A stretch of 64,000 nt of DNA from Ziziphus jujuba (Eukaryota; Streptophyta; Magnoliopsida; Rosales; Rhamnaceae): the NCBI RefSeq assembly GCF_031755915.1, contig NC_083390.1, positions 20,259,501 through 20,323,500 on the forward strand, read 5' to 3'. This document shows positions 32,961-45,581 of this stretch, in pieces; position 1 is the first letter of the stretch, and each line of letters starts with the position of its first letter. The translations under genes were made by a program, and so were the position numbers. Below the pieces are notes generated by a model. It worked only from the letters and a program-made list of their open reading frames with translations. It was not told the origin of the DNA and did no database searches.

Positions 32961-32989
32961 TCCTTTAAATGTGTTTTCCGATGTTAATA

Positions 32990-33022
<33 letters not shown>

Positions 33023-33328
33023 GAGGGATTTTAGTTACAAACTTTTGTTGCATGGTCCAGGCTTGTGTAGAAAGAAATGAAAGATATACTAACACTAGAA
33101 ATAAAAGAGCTCTAATAGTTGATTACCCAGAGCTTCAAACTGATACAACTTCATTTGTGTTGTAGTTGAATTCAGAACCAATCTAATCCTCAATTCAGAA
33201 TGCGCCTTCAACTACTTTTTCATGTCTTAAACTAGGGAAAAAAAAAAAAAAAAAAAGTTAGCAAAGTACAATTTTTACTGTTAAGGATAAAGTTCACACC
33301 CACGAGCACCTTCAAACATTTAACCATC

Positions 33329-33360
33329 CTAAGCATCTTCATTATAACTGGCTTCATTAC
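33329..33360 (-). other. Putative alpha-type second exon, unit 3
   Basis: Minus strand: TTTTGCAG acceptor, then 32 nt encoding (G)NEASYNEDA and TAG. Same length, border and phase as 20277-20308. Its likely partner is copy F, about 1 kb away on the same strand. Confidence 0.5.
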
Positions 33361-34383
33361 CTGCAAAACACACCATAATTAGTAAATGTTAACTCATTAA
33401 ATTCTAGGCAATGCACATATACAGAATTACTGGCTAAAAATCTTGTAAATCTCAAGTCCAATACTTGTACAAACAAATACTTAAAAGAACAAAAGCATAT
33501 TCAAAATGTCTTAGTTTTGAAACTTGTTCAATAAAATTTTCTTGCTTACCATATGACAAGTCATAACTTGTCATATCATATAATTCGTTACCAACTTGAC
33601 ATATTAAAGCTTAATTGCTCCTCAAAAAAAGGGGGAAAAAAATGGTTTACAGGGCCATAAATGAGCAATTAAATATCTTGCGTCTTAATCATGCAAGCCA
33701 TAAGTGTGCTATATTACTTACAAAAAAATAAAAGCCATAAGTGTGCTAGTTGCCCAAAGAATTATTTACCTATTGTAGTACAATTAATGAGGCCTCTCAC
33801 ATAAATCTATGCGTTAAGCTTAATTGCATTATGATCCAAAAACAGCCCCACAGAATAATTCACACTGATGCAGGAGAATAAAAGAGAGAAAAGCAAAAGA
33901 GAGAAAGATAGAAAGAGAGATACAGGGGAGGGAGGAGAAACAAAATAACATGAAAAGCATGCAAAAATATAATTATTTTTCTAATGTATAAATCACTACT
34001 ATATATAGTTACAAACGGAGCGCATAGGTCTTACGAATCATCTATAATTATACCTATCACTTAAGTTATTCTAAAGCACAAACTATTGATTATATATACG
34101 ATGCTGGAAGGACTCCTCTGCTCTTCATCTGATTCCGGATGCAAATAGTAGTGTACTCAGCCATCGCAAAATATCCTAACTATGGCTGGCTGGTTGGCTC
34201 ACAGTTAAAAGCTTACTTTAGATTTTGTGCATGATATCATGATATCATTTTCACAATAACAGTAAAAAGAAATTAAGGTGACAGAGTCATTTGTGTTAAT
34301 TTATTCAAAAGCTTGTCGATCAACTTACACAGAAATGAAATCAAAGCAAAACCATAACTTTAAATAGAAAATATCAAAATCTA

Positions 34384-34600
34384 TTACAAAACATTATTCA
34401 TTAATACTGTGAGACATTGAAACGATTTCGGTTTTTTGTTCTCTGGCCAAAGTGAGACGAGGGTGAGAAATTCCCCTGCTAAATCAGCGACTGGCCAGAA
34501 AACAATGGTAAGCAAAAGATAAAGTGGCATATATAGCCCTTCTAAAACAACCTGCACTAGACATGCAATCCATATGGCTAAGCTCATCAAGATCGCAAAC
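34384..34600 (-). pseudogene. Membrane-protein array copy F (alpha type), C-terminal fragment
   Basis: The minus strand reads LAIWIACLVQVVLEGLYMPL and later PVADLAGEFLTLVSLWPEN, matching LALWIACIMKVV and LACLAGEF of gene D. The N-terminal ~95 codons, with the start and FDTHP motif, are missing: sequence beyond 34600 is unrelated. It lies just downstream of beta gene G, repeating the alpha-beta arrangement of D'/E. Confidence 0.75.
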
Positions 34601-34798
34601 AGACTAGCAGTAGCAGGGGAGGAAACAAGAAACTATTTTGAGGTCATCTACTTTATAAAAAATAAAAAAAACAAATAAATAAACTTTCTTCAGAAGCCAA
34701 TGGATCGACTATTTTACACAAAAAACCAACTACAACAAAGAACTATGTTTTTAAACTAAATATTGATACATGCCACAAAAACTTTATTCATAAAACTT

Positions 34799-35221
34799 TT
34801 ACCTACAAGGGAAGCCGGATTGGTTGTCTGATGAAACCACAATGCATTGTCGATATGTCGAGCCACAATAGATGGAGAAATCTGATGTATAACCATTCAG
34901 AAACACCTTGAGAAAGCAAACAACCCACAAGGCTAAGATGATCCATCCAAGAGCAGGAACGATGATTAGTAGTAGCAAAATCAAGGCAAGGCTCCCAGAA
35001 CAGAGTCTAACATTCCGGGTGAGTCCAGCATAATTTTCATGGTGGTGCAGTGGTAGTTCATCTGCTAAAAGAAAAGCTCCAAACATAACAAAAACAGCAC
35101 AAAAGATTGTCGTAGCTGTAGGATGTGTATCAAAGGCCGAAACATTATTTCCTTGATATTTGACCTGCAGCAAACACAACAAAATGGTCGCTAGAGACAC
35201 AATAGTTTTATTCAAGTCCAT
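34799..35221 (-). CDS. Membrane-protein array gene G (beta type), altered C-terminus
   Basis: Open frame starting MDLNKTIVSLATILLCLLQV at the family's aligned ATG (an in-frame ATG 21 nt upstream is not conserved), then YQGNNVSAFDTHP, membrane segment IFCAVFVMFGAFLLAD (39-54), NYAGL, and SLALILLLLIIVPALGW then ILALWVVCFLKVF. After NGY (~111) the frame differs from E: the family's C-terminal PNRLPV is encoded in another frame, so a small indel has replaced the last ~30 residues with SIYCGSTYRQC...FPCR. The 140-residue product keeps all membrane segments. It could be functional or an early pseudogene. Confidence 0.65.
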   Translation of the reverse strand: MDLNKTIVSLATILLCLLQVKYQGNNVSAFDTHPTATTIFCAVFVMFGAFLLADELPLHHHENYAGLTRNVRLCSGSLALILLLLIIVPALGWIILALWVVCFLKVFLNGYTSDFSIYCGSTYRQCIVVSSDNQSGFPCR

Positions 35222-35239
35222 CCAGCTCAATTTAACACA

Positions 35240-36830
35240 CAATAGTCTTAGTCGATTGTTACTTGTCTGGAAAGTTTATTAGAAATTGTTTGGAAAGATC
35301 AATCAGTAAAACGTTGGCTTGCAAATAGAGAAGGAATTGTTTTGCTTGGTTGCAGAGCTTGCTGCTGCTGAGAACTTCATGGAAAATGTCCTTTAGGTCT
35401 TTAGCTTTTAGGGGAGTTCACAACCGAACCTATTAGAGTTATCGTTAACCGATCCGAACCAATGTTTAGGTAACTGCTTCACCGAACCTCCTCCCGAACC
35501 GATGTTGCCAACTGGGCCAGAAAAATATTTGCATAAAAAGTACAAAGCAAAAGAAAGCGAGTGTATCAAAGTACTAAAATTTTTCCTCTAGTTCTTTTTA
35601 GCTTTTTACATTTTGCATTCTGTTATTATCTTTCAGTCTCCTAAACTTACATCATATCAAAAGAAGTCTAACCACAAAACCATTTTGGCTTTTATTATAC
35701 CTTCTTTTCTCTCTCTTTTTTCTCTAGCTACAAAATTTCAACCAAAATATTGAAGCCACGTGGACAGCTAAAGCATCAGAGTTGTGTTATTATTATTATT
35801 ATTTTTTTTCTTTTTTATTTTTTTTCACTTCTCTTCCTTTAGAACAGGAAAGAGCTAAAAACACCCTCGCGGTAACTGCTATAAGTCTTAATGTTACTGA
35901 ATATAATGGTTGCTTCTTTTAATTTTCAATAACACTAACTATATTTCTTCAAAAGAAAAGGTAAAAAGAAAGAAAGAAAGAAATAATACTAACGAAATTA
36001 ATTTTTTTGACAAGGTTTTAATGTTATTTCAGAAATAATACTAACGAAATTAATTTTTTTTGACAAGGTTTTAATGTTATTTCCTTTGGTGCTTACTATT
36101 TAAGGTTTTTTCAATATATTTTAGAAAATTTGTCAATTATATTTTAACCTCACTCCCCCTTGTTCACGATTTGAGTTCCATCAAGGGTGCTAAAATGATC
36201 CTCCTCAATTATTTAAAAGGAACACAAAAATGAAAAACTTAAATCACCATCCAAAAAACATTAATTACTTAACCCCAAATAAAAAAATAATAACAATAAA
36301 ATTAAAAAAAAAAAATGAGGACGAGGCGTAAAGGTTAAATGCCGTGTCCTCCTGTTTGTTGTAATTTATAATCTTTTAATAGATTTTTGGCGCCATCTTG
36401 TATTATACTATTATATGTCATCTATCCATTTGAAATTGGATTATTTTTATTAATAATTCAATCATTATTATATTGTTACATTATAATTAGATTGTCTTCA
36501 TTTTCTTTCTCTTACCGCTTTCTTTTTGGCTATTTACTAAAAAATATCAAGTGAACAGGAATATATATGCAACCAATCTTGTGCACTATTTCCTGCTTTG
36601 AGAGATTCAATGTCCAGAGATAAAGAAAAATGCATGGGACCTGACGGGCCCCACATGTGCATCCCACAAGTAGATGTGACTAAAGTGTATGATATGTCTG
36701 TCGCACAGAATATTTTCTCCTATGGGATATAGGCACCAGGGAGGCATCAGAATTGAAAGAATGAAGTTATACCATTCATGTATTCAAGAAGGTAGACTGT
36801 ATAAACTCAGGCCATGCGTAAAATTAAACA
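35240..36830. other. Intergenic; G promoter region and local repeats
   Basis: The first ~150 bases match the upstream region of copy A (GTTTTGCTT, GCAGAGCTTGCTG, AACTTCATGG), so a promoter segment is shared. A 52-bp tandem duplication occupies 35980-36084 (AATAATACTAACGAAATTAA and onward, twice). The remainder is AT-rich without supportable genes. Confidence 0.55.
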
Positions 36831-36835
36831 GTTAG

Positions 36836-37984
36836 GGTTGGTTTGGTATGTAGTATCGGATTGTATTGATATGAGTTGTATTATGTTATATTTATATTAT
36901 ATTTGGTATTAAATTGTATAAAATAATATAATATTTGGTATGTTTTGATATTATACTGTATTTAATATTAGATATTTAAAATGAAACAAAAAGGGGAAAA
37001 AACAAGCTCTACCTTTTTATCGAATTAAGTTTTTTTTTTTTTAAATTGATAGGAAATACATAAGAAGAAAAAAAATTTAATAAGTTTTTGAATATCTTAA
37101 AATTACATTTATTATTACTAATACTGTAAGAAAATATTTTTTATGTGTCATACCCTTTCATTTCTACTCTATTCATTAATTATCAAAATAATAATTATAA
37201 ACAGATATATTTTTTCCATTAAATGTTTCTTTTCTTTTAATTTAATCATAATGTTAATATTAACTTTTTTTTCATTTTTTCCTTTTAGTCTAATTATTTT
37301 AAAAATTGAAATTAACATGCTAAAGTGTAACTATTTGAGATTTTTTAGATTTCAACCATATTTTTACATCTCAGTTTTTGAAATATAGAAAATAGGAAAA
37401 TTTCTTTATATATTTTATATTTGTCTAAAAAAATTTATACCCTAAATTGCTAATATTGAAAAAATTCCCCCATTTTTCCCGGACACAACCACACCTAATC
37501 CCATTAGATCAGTCGTTGCCCAGCTCCAAGCACTGATTATTGCGACGCCGTAGTCAACCTTCATCGCCGAGATAGATCGTCGTCAATCGTCAGCTCTTTG
37601 TGCCTTCCATGATCATCATTCGACGCTGTTGATCTCCATCTCTCTCTCATTAAATCTCATATTTATAAATCAAGCACTGGTCTCTCACTGGTCAAGCTTC
37701 ATCGTCGTCAACCATTGGTCTCTCATTTTGTTTGTCTCATATTTAAATCTCTCGGTCTCTCATCTTCCCATTGAGACTGGGGGAGGAGAAACAAAGTCTG
37801 CGTAGATGGGTTGTATTAAATTTTACAGGAAAAAAGAAGTGAACTAGGTAACACACCATCACCCACATAAAAAAACTCAGAAAGGTATTACGAATACAAT
37901 ACCCTTCACGTGTCAAACATAAAATTACCTAATACAATCCAGCCCAATACTTCGTAATACGTCATACCAAACATGTTCCTAATG
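36836..37984. mobile_element. Candidate non-autonomous DNA transposon (~1.15 kb)
   Basis: Left GGGTTGGTTTGGTATGTAGT and right end reversed GGAACATGTTTGGTATGACG form imperfect inverted ends, each followed by GGATTGTATT-type motifs. A TA dinucleotide flanks both ends, but no longer target duplication is clear. The interior includes a GC-richer island (37490-37790: GCGACGCCGTAGTCAACC, CATCGCCGAGATAGATCGTC), possibly a captured host fragment, with no recognisable protein. Ends resemble the element at 7529-8672. Confidence 0.5.
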
Positions 37985-39600
37985 TGCAAATGGGCATCAA
38001 CTACAGGCCTCGTGCAGCAATAACTAATAAGCAAAATTTACATGAGCAAGAATATATGTAGCCTAGAGTGATTCATTATGAACTTAAATCAACCCAAATC
38101 TCTGAATAGCATTGATTGTCAAATATCCTATTAATTAAACCAATTAATTAATACTTGATTAGCAAATAAAGATATAAATGAATTTGTCAAAATATCTAAG
38201 TTACCATTCAATAGATAATAGAGGATTAGAGTTTTCAACTAGAACTAGTGAAATTAAATTCCATAAATATCATAAAAAGGTGACATTAATATTACAAATC
38301 CTATCCAACTCAAATTCAAGTAAGTGTAAAATTCTCTTTCAGATCAGATGGTACTTTCTATTAGTTTTGGAAACCATTTGAAGCAAACATTGCCGTACCG
38401 CTAACATGAAGCAAACCATTTGCTTCTTTTTTGTTTTCAATAATAATACCGATATTACCTCAGTGTTTTGATAGTATTTTTTTTTTTCAATTTTCGAATA
38501 ATAATATCAATTTTTATTTCTTTCTGTGCTTAAAATTAGTATCAGTTACTTTTATTAAGATTTTCATTTTTCATTTGTTTGTTTTCTAATTTATTATTGC
38601 ATTTTATCTATTAATTTTTGTTTTTATTTGATTATATAATTTATTAAATAAACATATTTAGCTTTTGGGTGTTTCCTATTTTGTTAATTGTATATGTTCT
38701 TTAACATGGTTATGTGCTTCTTTTTTTTTAATAATTATTCTGAGAATGGTACTTATTTCAAGAAACAATTAAAAATGGAAAATTCGAATCTAGAAGGTAT
38801 TGCACGTATTAATCTCTAATTTTTATTGTGGAAAACAGTTGGCATTTCCTCTTGCCGTTAAAATTGACTTTTATTTGGCCGAAACAGCCAGTAATATACT
38901 GCCACCGGATAGGTTTAAAATTATAACAATAAAATATGTGTAAGATATTGGTTTAAGGAATACAAACCCATGAATTAAATATGAAAAGTATTTCAGATCC
39001 ATATATAAGTTCAAAATTTCTAAAAATATATGTATTAATTATTTATCAAATATTAAATGAAGTACAAATTTTTTTAAGGCAAATTTTTTTAAGGCTCTTC
39101 TACAACATTTATGAATTGTAAATGATGATTAAATAATATAACCAAAAAAATATTTACTGAATTTTTAAATTTTTTTTGTTTAGAATGTGTATTTAGTTAA
39201 GGGTATTGGGGATTCCCACAAAATAACTATTGATAAAAAATATAAGTCAAATTACCAATCCTAGGTTAAATACAAAAAGTAACCTATTTTCAAGAATAAA
39301 TTAATGAGAAAACACCATGAAATAATTTTTTTGATAAATACTACCTAAAACAAATATTAACCATAATAAGGGGAACCAAAAAAAAAAGAAAAAAAAGTGA
39401 ACTGTACTTTCCATTTAATTCACATTTATAATACAAATCAACATATATATAATAATACCATAGCTTTAATTAATAAAGCAAATTTTATAATCTAGACTAA
39501 AAATTACTTACTCAAATAATATAAATATTTTCCACAATTATTATATGCGCCCCTATTACATTTTTAGTCATTTCAGCAGCATCAACGAGCAAACAGCATA
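37985..39600. other. Intergenic, AT-rich
   Basis: No gene or structured repeat supported. The last ~50 bases (TTTCAGCAGCATCAACGAGC then AAACAGCATATAT) match the 3' flank of gene E and start the H copy. Confidence 0.5.
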
Positions 39601-39639
39601 TATCGAAGATTTAAATATCGATACAACAAAAACTTTGTT

Positions 39640-40054
39640 TTGCTAGACAGGAAGCCTGTTTGGTTTTCTGAACAAACCAGGATGCATTACCCTTGTCAAT
39701 GTGTGGAGCAGCAATAGATGGACTAGTGTGCCTTATATAACCATTGAGAAACAGCGGTGAGAAAGCCAACAACTCACAAGGCCAAGATGAACCATCCAAG
39801 AGCAGAAGCAAAATCAAGATAAGTAACCCAGAAGAGAGGCTAACTTTGACCATAAATCCAGCATAATTTGCATGTTGTTGGGGCAGTGGTAGTTGATCTG
39901 CGGTAACATTCCACACATAACAAAAACAGCACAAAAAGATTATCATAGTTGTTGGATGTGTATCAAAGACTGAAACATTCTTTCCTGGATACTTAAATTC
40001 CAACGAACACAACAAAATGGCCTCTAGAGACACAATAATCTTATTCAAATCCAT
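39640..40054 (-). pseudogene. Membrane-protein array copy H (beta type)
   Basis: Very close to E in DNA. Start MDLNKIIVSLEAILLCSLEF, PGKNVSVFDTHPTTMIIF, then indels change the second membrane segment to LCCFCYVWNV. DQLPLPQQHANYAGF is intact, but a deletion removes the VPALGW region (LLLLLDGSSWPCELL) and shifts the frame so that the PNRLPV terminus is out of frame. An open frame survives by chance (39611-40060), but the conserved core is destroyed. Confidence 0.78.
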
Positions 40055-40339
40055 CTTCAACTAACTCGCTTGGAAATCTAAAAAAGAAAATGATTGGAAG
40101 AGTTAAGAAAATCTGACAGGTCTCAAGTTCTGGTTGGATGGTATACTACTACTAGTTCCATTTTATTTTATTTTTTTAATTTCAGCTTTTCTCAAATAAT
40201 TTTATTTTGTGTATAGTTTAGTTTTTGGTTGGTTTTTATTTATTTTTTACCTAATCATACAAAATTTGTTTATTTTATAATTAGTGATAGTTAAAATTTA
40301 TTAAATATTTCAATTAACTATAAAGTTGGAAAAAAAAAA

Positions 40340-40785
40340 AAAACCAAAATTGTTCACAGCTTCAAATTGCGTTGTTTTTTTTTTTCCTTGTTTGGTTAAC
40401 TCTTGATTATAGTTACTAGAGGTGTAAAAATAAAAGTTAAATATCCTTTATTTGTACATGTTATAAAACCACATCGATGCAAACCGTGTGACGATAAAAA
40501 TGCCTTGTAATAACAAAGGACAAAAAAATAAAAAAAAATAAAAAAAAACCAAAATTGTTCACAGCTTCAAATTGCATTGTTTTTTTTTTTTTTTTTCCTC
40601 TCTTTCAAATTCTTTTTTTTTTTTTTCCCTTTTTTGGTTAACTCTTGATTATAGTTACTAGAGGTGTAAAAATAAAAGTTAAATATCCTTTATTTGTACA
40701 TCTTATAAAACCACACCGATGCAAACCGTGTGACGATAAAAATGCCTTGTAATAACAAAGGACCAAAATAAAAGAAAAAAAAAAA
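40340..40785. repeat. ~200-bp tandem duplication in block X
   Basis: ACCAAAATTGTTCACAGCTT through GCCTTGTAATAACAAAGGAC occurs twice (about 40343-40523 and 40549-40763), differing mainly in poly-T length. Related single units occur at 56380-56900 and 57850-58100. Confidence 0.85.
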
Positions 40786-41242
40786 TACATTTAGACTGCA
40801 GGTTCGACCCAAATGGAGATTCGGCTTTTGGGCATAGTATCAGATTGAACCGCGTCCGTCATAAAGGGGCCTGAGGCCTCAATGACCTACCGGCCTAAAA
40901 ACTATGTATAAATAAGAGAGAAACAACTGTATATGGGGGAAAATATCATTTTTTGCATAAATAATTTTTTTGGAAAAGAAAAATTAGCTTATTTAAAATT
41001 CCTAGAAACAACAAACAATTAAAACAGCAAAATATTAACGAAACAAACCTATTTGAGTTTGGTTTAAAAGCTAATAGATCGTATAAAAATCCACCCATAT
41101 CATTGCAAGTAACATAGAAGTTTTAATTATTCATTATAAAAAAGAAAAAAAATTGAAGTTTTAATTATGAACACGATAAAAACTTTACTTATAGTATTCG
41201 TAGGCTTTATTAAAAAAAAAAAAAAAAGAAGAAAAAAGTAAG

Positions 41243-41355
41243 TATTGATAAGGCCAGCTTAGCGGCAAAATCAGATTTAGGTTCAAAGTTCAAATCTTAA
41301 CTTCAGTCAAATTTTTCAATCCGTTAGATGCAATGAGTTTAATGTTGTCTATAAA
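41243..41355 (+). repeat. tRNA-derived SINE (copy 2)
   Basis: AAGGCCAGCTTAGCGGCAAA (A-box-like) and GTTCAAAGTTCAAATCTTAA (B-box-like), ending GTTTAATGTTGTCTA plus an A-rich tail. Orthologous in position to the copy at 9826, so the insertion predates duplication of the gamma block. Confidence 0.6.
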
Positions 41356-41389
<34 letters not shown>

Positions 41390-41401
41390 TTAAAAACTCT
41401 T

Positions 41402-41840
41402 ACCAACATAGGAAGCTGACTTTGTTCTCTGATTGTAAATCTGCATTGCCCTGGAAAATGTATTCTACATAATAGCAACATAAGGAATGATCAATGACAT
41501 ATATAACCATTCAAAAACAAGCTTGAGAAACCAAGCAAGCCACAAGGCCAAGGCGAACCCTTTAATAGCAGGACCGAGGTTCAATAACAGCAGAGTCAAG
41601 GCAAGGCTCCCAAAACAGAGTCTAGCTTTTCATGTAATTTCAACAAGATAATTTGCATATTGGGGGAAGTGGTAGTCCAGCTGCTATCAGAAAAACTCCT
41701 TATGTAACAAAAATAGCAAAAAAAATTGTCATAGTTGTAGGACGCGTATCAAAGGCCAACAAATTCTTTCCTTGATGTTTCAACTCCAGCAAAGTAAGCA
41801 AAATGGCCACGAGAGTGATAAAAATCTTATTCAAGTTCAT
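41402..41840 (-). pseudogene. Membrane-protein array copy I (gamma type)
   Basis: Start MNLNKIFITLVAILLTLLEL, then KHQGKN and FDTRP in place of FDTHP, TMTIFFAIFVT, then an in-frame TAA. GVFLIAAGLPLP follows, then further stops and a frame change in the SLAL region. The C-terminal SQLPM abuts a GTAAGAG donor-like site, as in B. Clearly dead; the gamma signature FDTRP is shared with L. Confidence 0.8.
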
Positions 41841-41844
41841 CCTC

Positions 41845-43909
41845 AACAAGTATATGTTTCCCTGGCAACTTTTTGGAGAAATTGATTGGAGAAAATGAAT
41901 AAGTTATATTTAACTTTCAAATTCGACGATGTCGCTTTGCTTTTGTTGCAGAGCTTTACAGTTCAATAGCCAAATTAATATCCACAGCGGTGTTATTGCC
42001 AGGGTAGCTATGTAATAACATGGCCCCCTAAGTTAAGGATATTATCTAATAAGTTAATTATCTTTTTATTGAGATAGATAATTTATTTATTTATCTATTT
42101 TTAATGAAAATTTAAAAGTAATCTAAAAATTAAATTTTTGTTGGACTCTTTCTCTCTATATGAAGAGAAGCCAATCTGATGAGGCTTCTCAGGAACGTAC
42201 GTATGCCTCGGCCACTGCACTGTGAACTGAGGTTGTTATTTAGGTTTAGGATTTAATTAATGTTAGTTTCAGAGTTGGTGCTAAAGGGAAGGGGGAGGTG
42301 CATAAACTTGATTATTCAATTCAAGTTTTTATAGAATTGTAAATTTTGATGGACAGTGACATTTTGAATCATATATTAAAATATATAATAAATAAATATA
42401 CAGAATTTCACAAATTTTTTATTTTTTTATTTTTTTATTATTATAGAGTTCAAGAAGTTAGTGAAAATTTTAGTTAGCTCGCACGAAATGATTTTATTAA
42501 TTTTTTAAATTATTATATTTTTTAAAGCTAAAGTTCAAACCCTAGGTGTGAACATAAAAATACCATGTAGAGATACATGACATGTGAATTATTTAACACT
42601 TGGGAAATATTAATTAATTTACATACATATAATGTTCAAAGAATATATATATATATGAATAAGGTATATATTTGTTTGATGATGATTTTTTTTTTTTTAA
42701 AATTTTTACAATAATCATCCAATCTAAGGGAAAAAGAAGTATATAACTCAAACCCACATATATAAAGTGTGAATTTTTTCTTTTCTCTTCAGACAATAAT
42801 TTTCTAATTTAAAGGGAGTGATATCAAGGATATTGTAGGTTTAATGATGAGTTCGTTTTCGGTGCTAAGTTCATTTTTCGGTTTTCAATTTTCAAATTTT
42901 TTTAAATACTTTTACTTTTGTAATTGTGTATGTGTAGGATTGACATTCAAAGGAATATAATTAAAAATATCCAAAAAGAAAAAAAGAACTATAACTCGTT
43001 TTGTATTTATAGATTGATTATAATTTAATAAGTTTCTATTGATATATTAAATATTAATAGTTATCATTTGTTTAATTAATTTTTAAAATCTTTAATTGAT
43101 GTGTTGCTTTCAACATTTGAAATATTAATTAACACGTTCCAGTATATTTATTTATTTATTGATGAAATGGGTGGCTAAAGTCCTAAGCAAAAACCAAAAC
43201 TACACAAGAAATTTTTACCATTTAATTCCATCTTCAAGAAATTACATTCATAATTGAATAGTTTATTTATTTTTATATTGAATAATGCTAAAGTTACTAA
43301 TAAGTCTAGCTATCAATATGTTTACCAAGTGATTAAGTATTATCATTTAACCAATTTATTTTAAAAAAATTTTAAAAAAATTTACTTATTCATATTTTGA
43401 TTATAATTATATCTTAACTAATAAAATAATAATATACCATTTTATTCTTCCACATCATTATAATTAAGTTTAACATTGTCAAACAATATAAGTTAAAAAA
43501 GTACATTAACTTTAAAGATTAAAATTTGACTAAAACAAAAAGTTGGAAGAAAATAGTTGATTCATGGAGCAGCTTTATTTGTCACCGGCGGGATTACTGC
43601 CGACAGAGTTATTACTTATTGGTTGTATTTAATTATATATAATTTTTACTTTTAATCCTAATTTAAGAAAAAAAAATCTTTTGAATAGTTATTTAAATTA
43701 TCAAAGTATATATGGATTTCCACTGTGATAGTTACCAACAAATAGCATTTTTCTGAATTATTTTCATAATTAGTGTAATCTATTTTGGAAGACCTGTTTT
43801 TTTCAACATTTTGACCCTAACAAATTCAGTGTTTGCTGAAAAAAAAAAAATTTATTTCTCACCATCAGTAATCATTACAAATGAGATATATACGCTTGAC
43901 CCAAAAAAT

Positions 43910-43940
<31 letters not shown>

Positions 43941-44479
43941 GCAATTTAATTGTCTCTCCCAACAGATTATACTTTTCCTAAAAGTTAGGACTTTAGTATT
44001 AAAAGTCAAAAACATAATTTAATTAAATCATCACCAAGGATACCAAATAATAAAGCTACTATTTAAATGCAAAAATCCAAACAGCTACAGCCGTAGCCGC
44101 AACCTTGTTGTCAGTTTTATGGAAAAAGATTCGTTATGACTTGTAATAAATTGACAAATTTTTTCATTTATTAAGATTTTCTTTTTTTATTTTTATTTTT
44201 GTCTTAATGGAAAAAGCATAAAATTTATTTCTTCTCACTGAATGAGAAATGTTTGAGGCATATTTAAACACTACCCGTACTTGTCAAAGTTCTCCATTTC
44301 CTCTTCCTCACCGCAAAAGTGATACCAGTAGCAGGGAACCGCCGCTCTCTGATCACCACTCCGGGGTTCAAGACATCGTCTGACTCCTCTAACCGAAAAC
44401 CTAATTTCGCAGCTTTCAAACATGGCTGATGATATTCTTTATTACTTTCATGACCAAGGTTTGGTAGTAGGATGAGATC
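41845..44479. other. Intergenic part of block X
   Basis: Non-coding, AT-rich, but aligned with 59190-61985 over most of its length. It holds the gamma promoter segment (CTTTGCTTTTGTTGCAGAGC then TTCAATAGCC) and, at 44230-44470, a GC-richer conserved segment upstream of delta (CTTCTCACTGAATGAGAAAT, CTTGTCAAAGTTCTCCA). No gene seen. Confidence 0.55.
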
Positions 44480-44487
44480 ACCAGTAC

Positions 44488-45171
44488 TAAGAATGGCAAT
44501 TTGTCTTGTATAACTTGAAAATCAAGGTGCACCACACCTAAAGAGGCTGTTTTTTCCTGGTAAAACAGGATTGCGAGGTAGGCTTGGGACAAAATTTCAT
44601 GCCCCAAATTGAGATCAGGGGCAGGATTGGAAAATAAAAATTCCATCCTGAATCCGGTCTGATTTATATTTTTATTTAATTTTTTTATATTTTCAATTTA
44701 TCTCATTATTAAATAAAAATGAATATAAACATATGATTTTATTATTTTTATAATTTTTTATTTATGTATTTGAAATTTTGAATTATTATATTGTATTTTT
44801 TAAATATGTAATTTATTGTAACTATGTATTTTGGTTGTAATATATTTTATTATATTTTTATAGCATTTTAAACACTTTAATACAAAGGAAATCATTTATA
44901 TATAACTTTTTCAAAAAATAAATACAAAAATTATATTATAAATGAGTTGGATTAAGGAAGTTCTTACCAATTGCACCCAAAAAAAACAAAAAAAGGATGG
45001 TGGTGCAGGGAATGGGATTACCTTACCTCGATTGGTAAATCCCCGATCCTGTTCCGTTCCCGCCCCACTTCCAAAGAACCAGGCAAACCCAGGGACGGGG
45101 TGAAGAAAAAACAGCGGAGATGAGGATGAGAATTAAAAAACCGACCTCGTCCCTCCCTGTTTACATTCCCA
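44488..45171. mobile_element. Non-autonomous hAT-like insertion (684 bp)
   Basis: Present in block X, absent from block Y, where the site reads ATCATCAGCACCAGG (near 61992). Target duplication of 8 bp: ACCAGTAC (44480-44487) and ATCAGTAC (45172-45179). Ends TAAGAATGGCAA and reversed TGGGAATGTAAA match at 8 of 12 positions, with GGGACGGGG-type subterminal motifs. An 8-bp duplication with short TIRs points to hAT. No transposase; its open frames are short. Confidence 0.82.
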
Positions 45172-45581
45172 ATCAGTACCAGGCATGATAACCGACAGAA
45201 CCGAAAACACTACTGGCAAGCATATTTAAAATTAAGATAACATAAATTTTTATTTGAGATTTCTTCAAATTACAAGAAATTACAAACAGGTTACAGTTCC
45301 AGCCGGAGTGAATCCAACAGCCACAAGTGGTACTTACGGTAAGGTTTTACAGCATTTTCTAGGCGTTCTATCTTCCGCCACAAGCCATAATATTACTTTC
45401 ACAACCAAAAAAGAAAAAAAAAAAAAAAAAAAAAAAGGGTTCTATTATTAGAAGTTCTATGATTTCTTCAAACTTGGTGGCAGTAGGTATTATGGTCGTA
45501 TTCATATATCAGTTACCAATAACGTAACAGTTAGCTAGCGAGTGTACACAAGTTAGAGAGGAGGCCGATTGTGTTCTCCAT

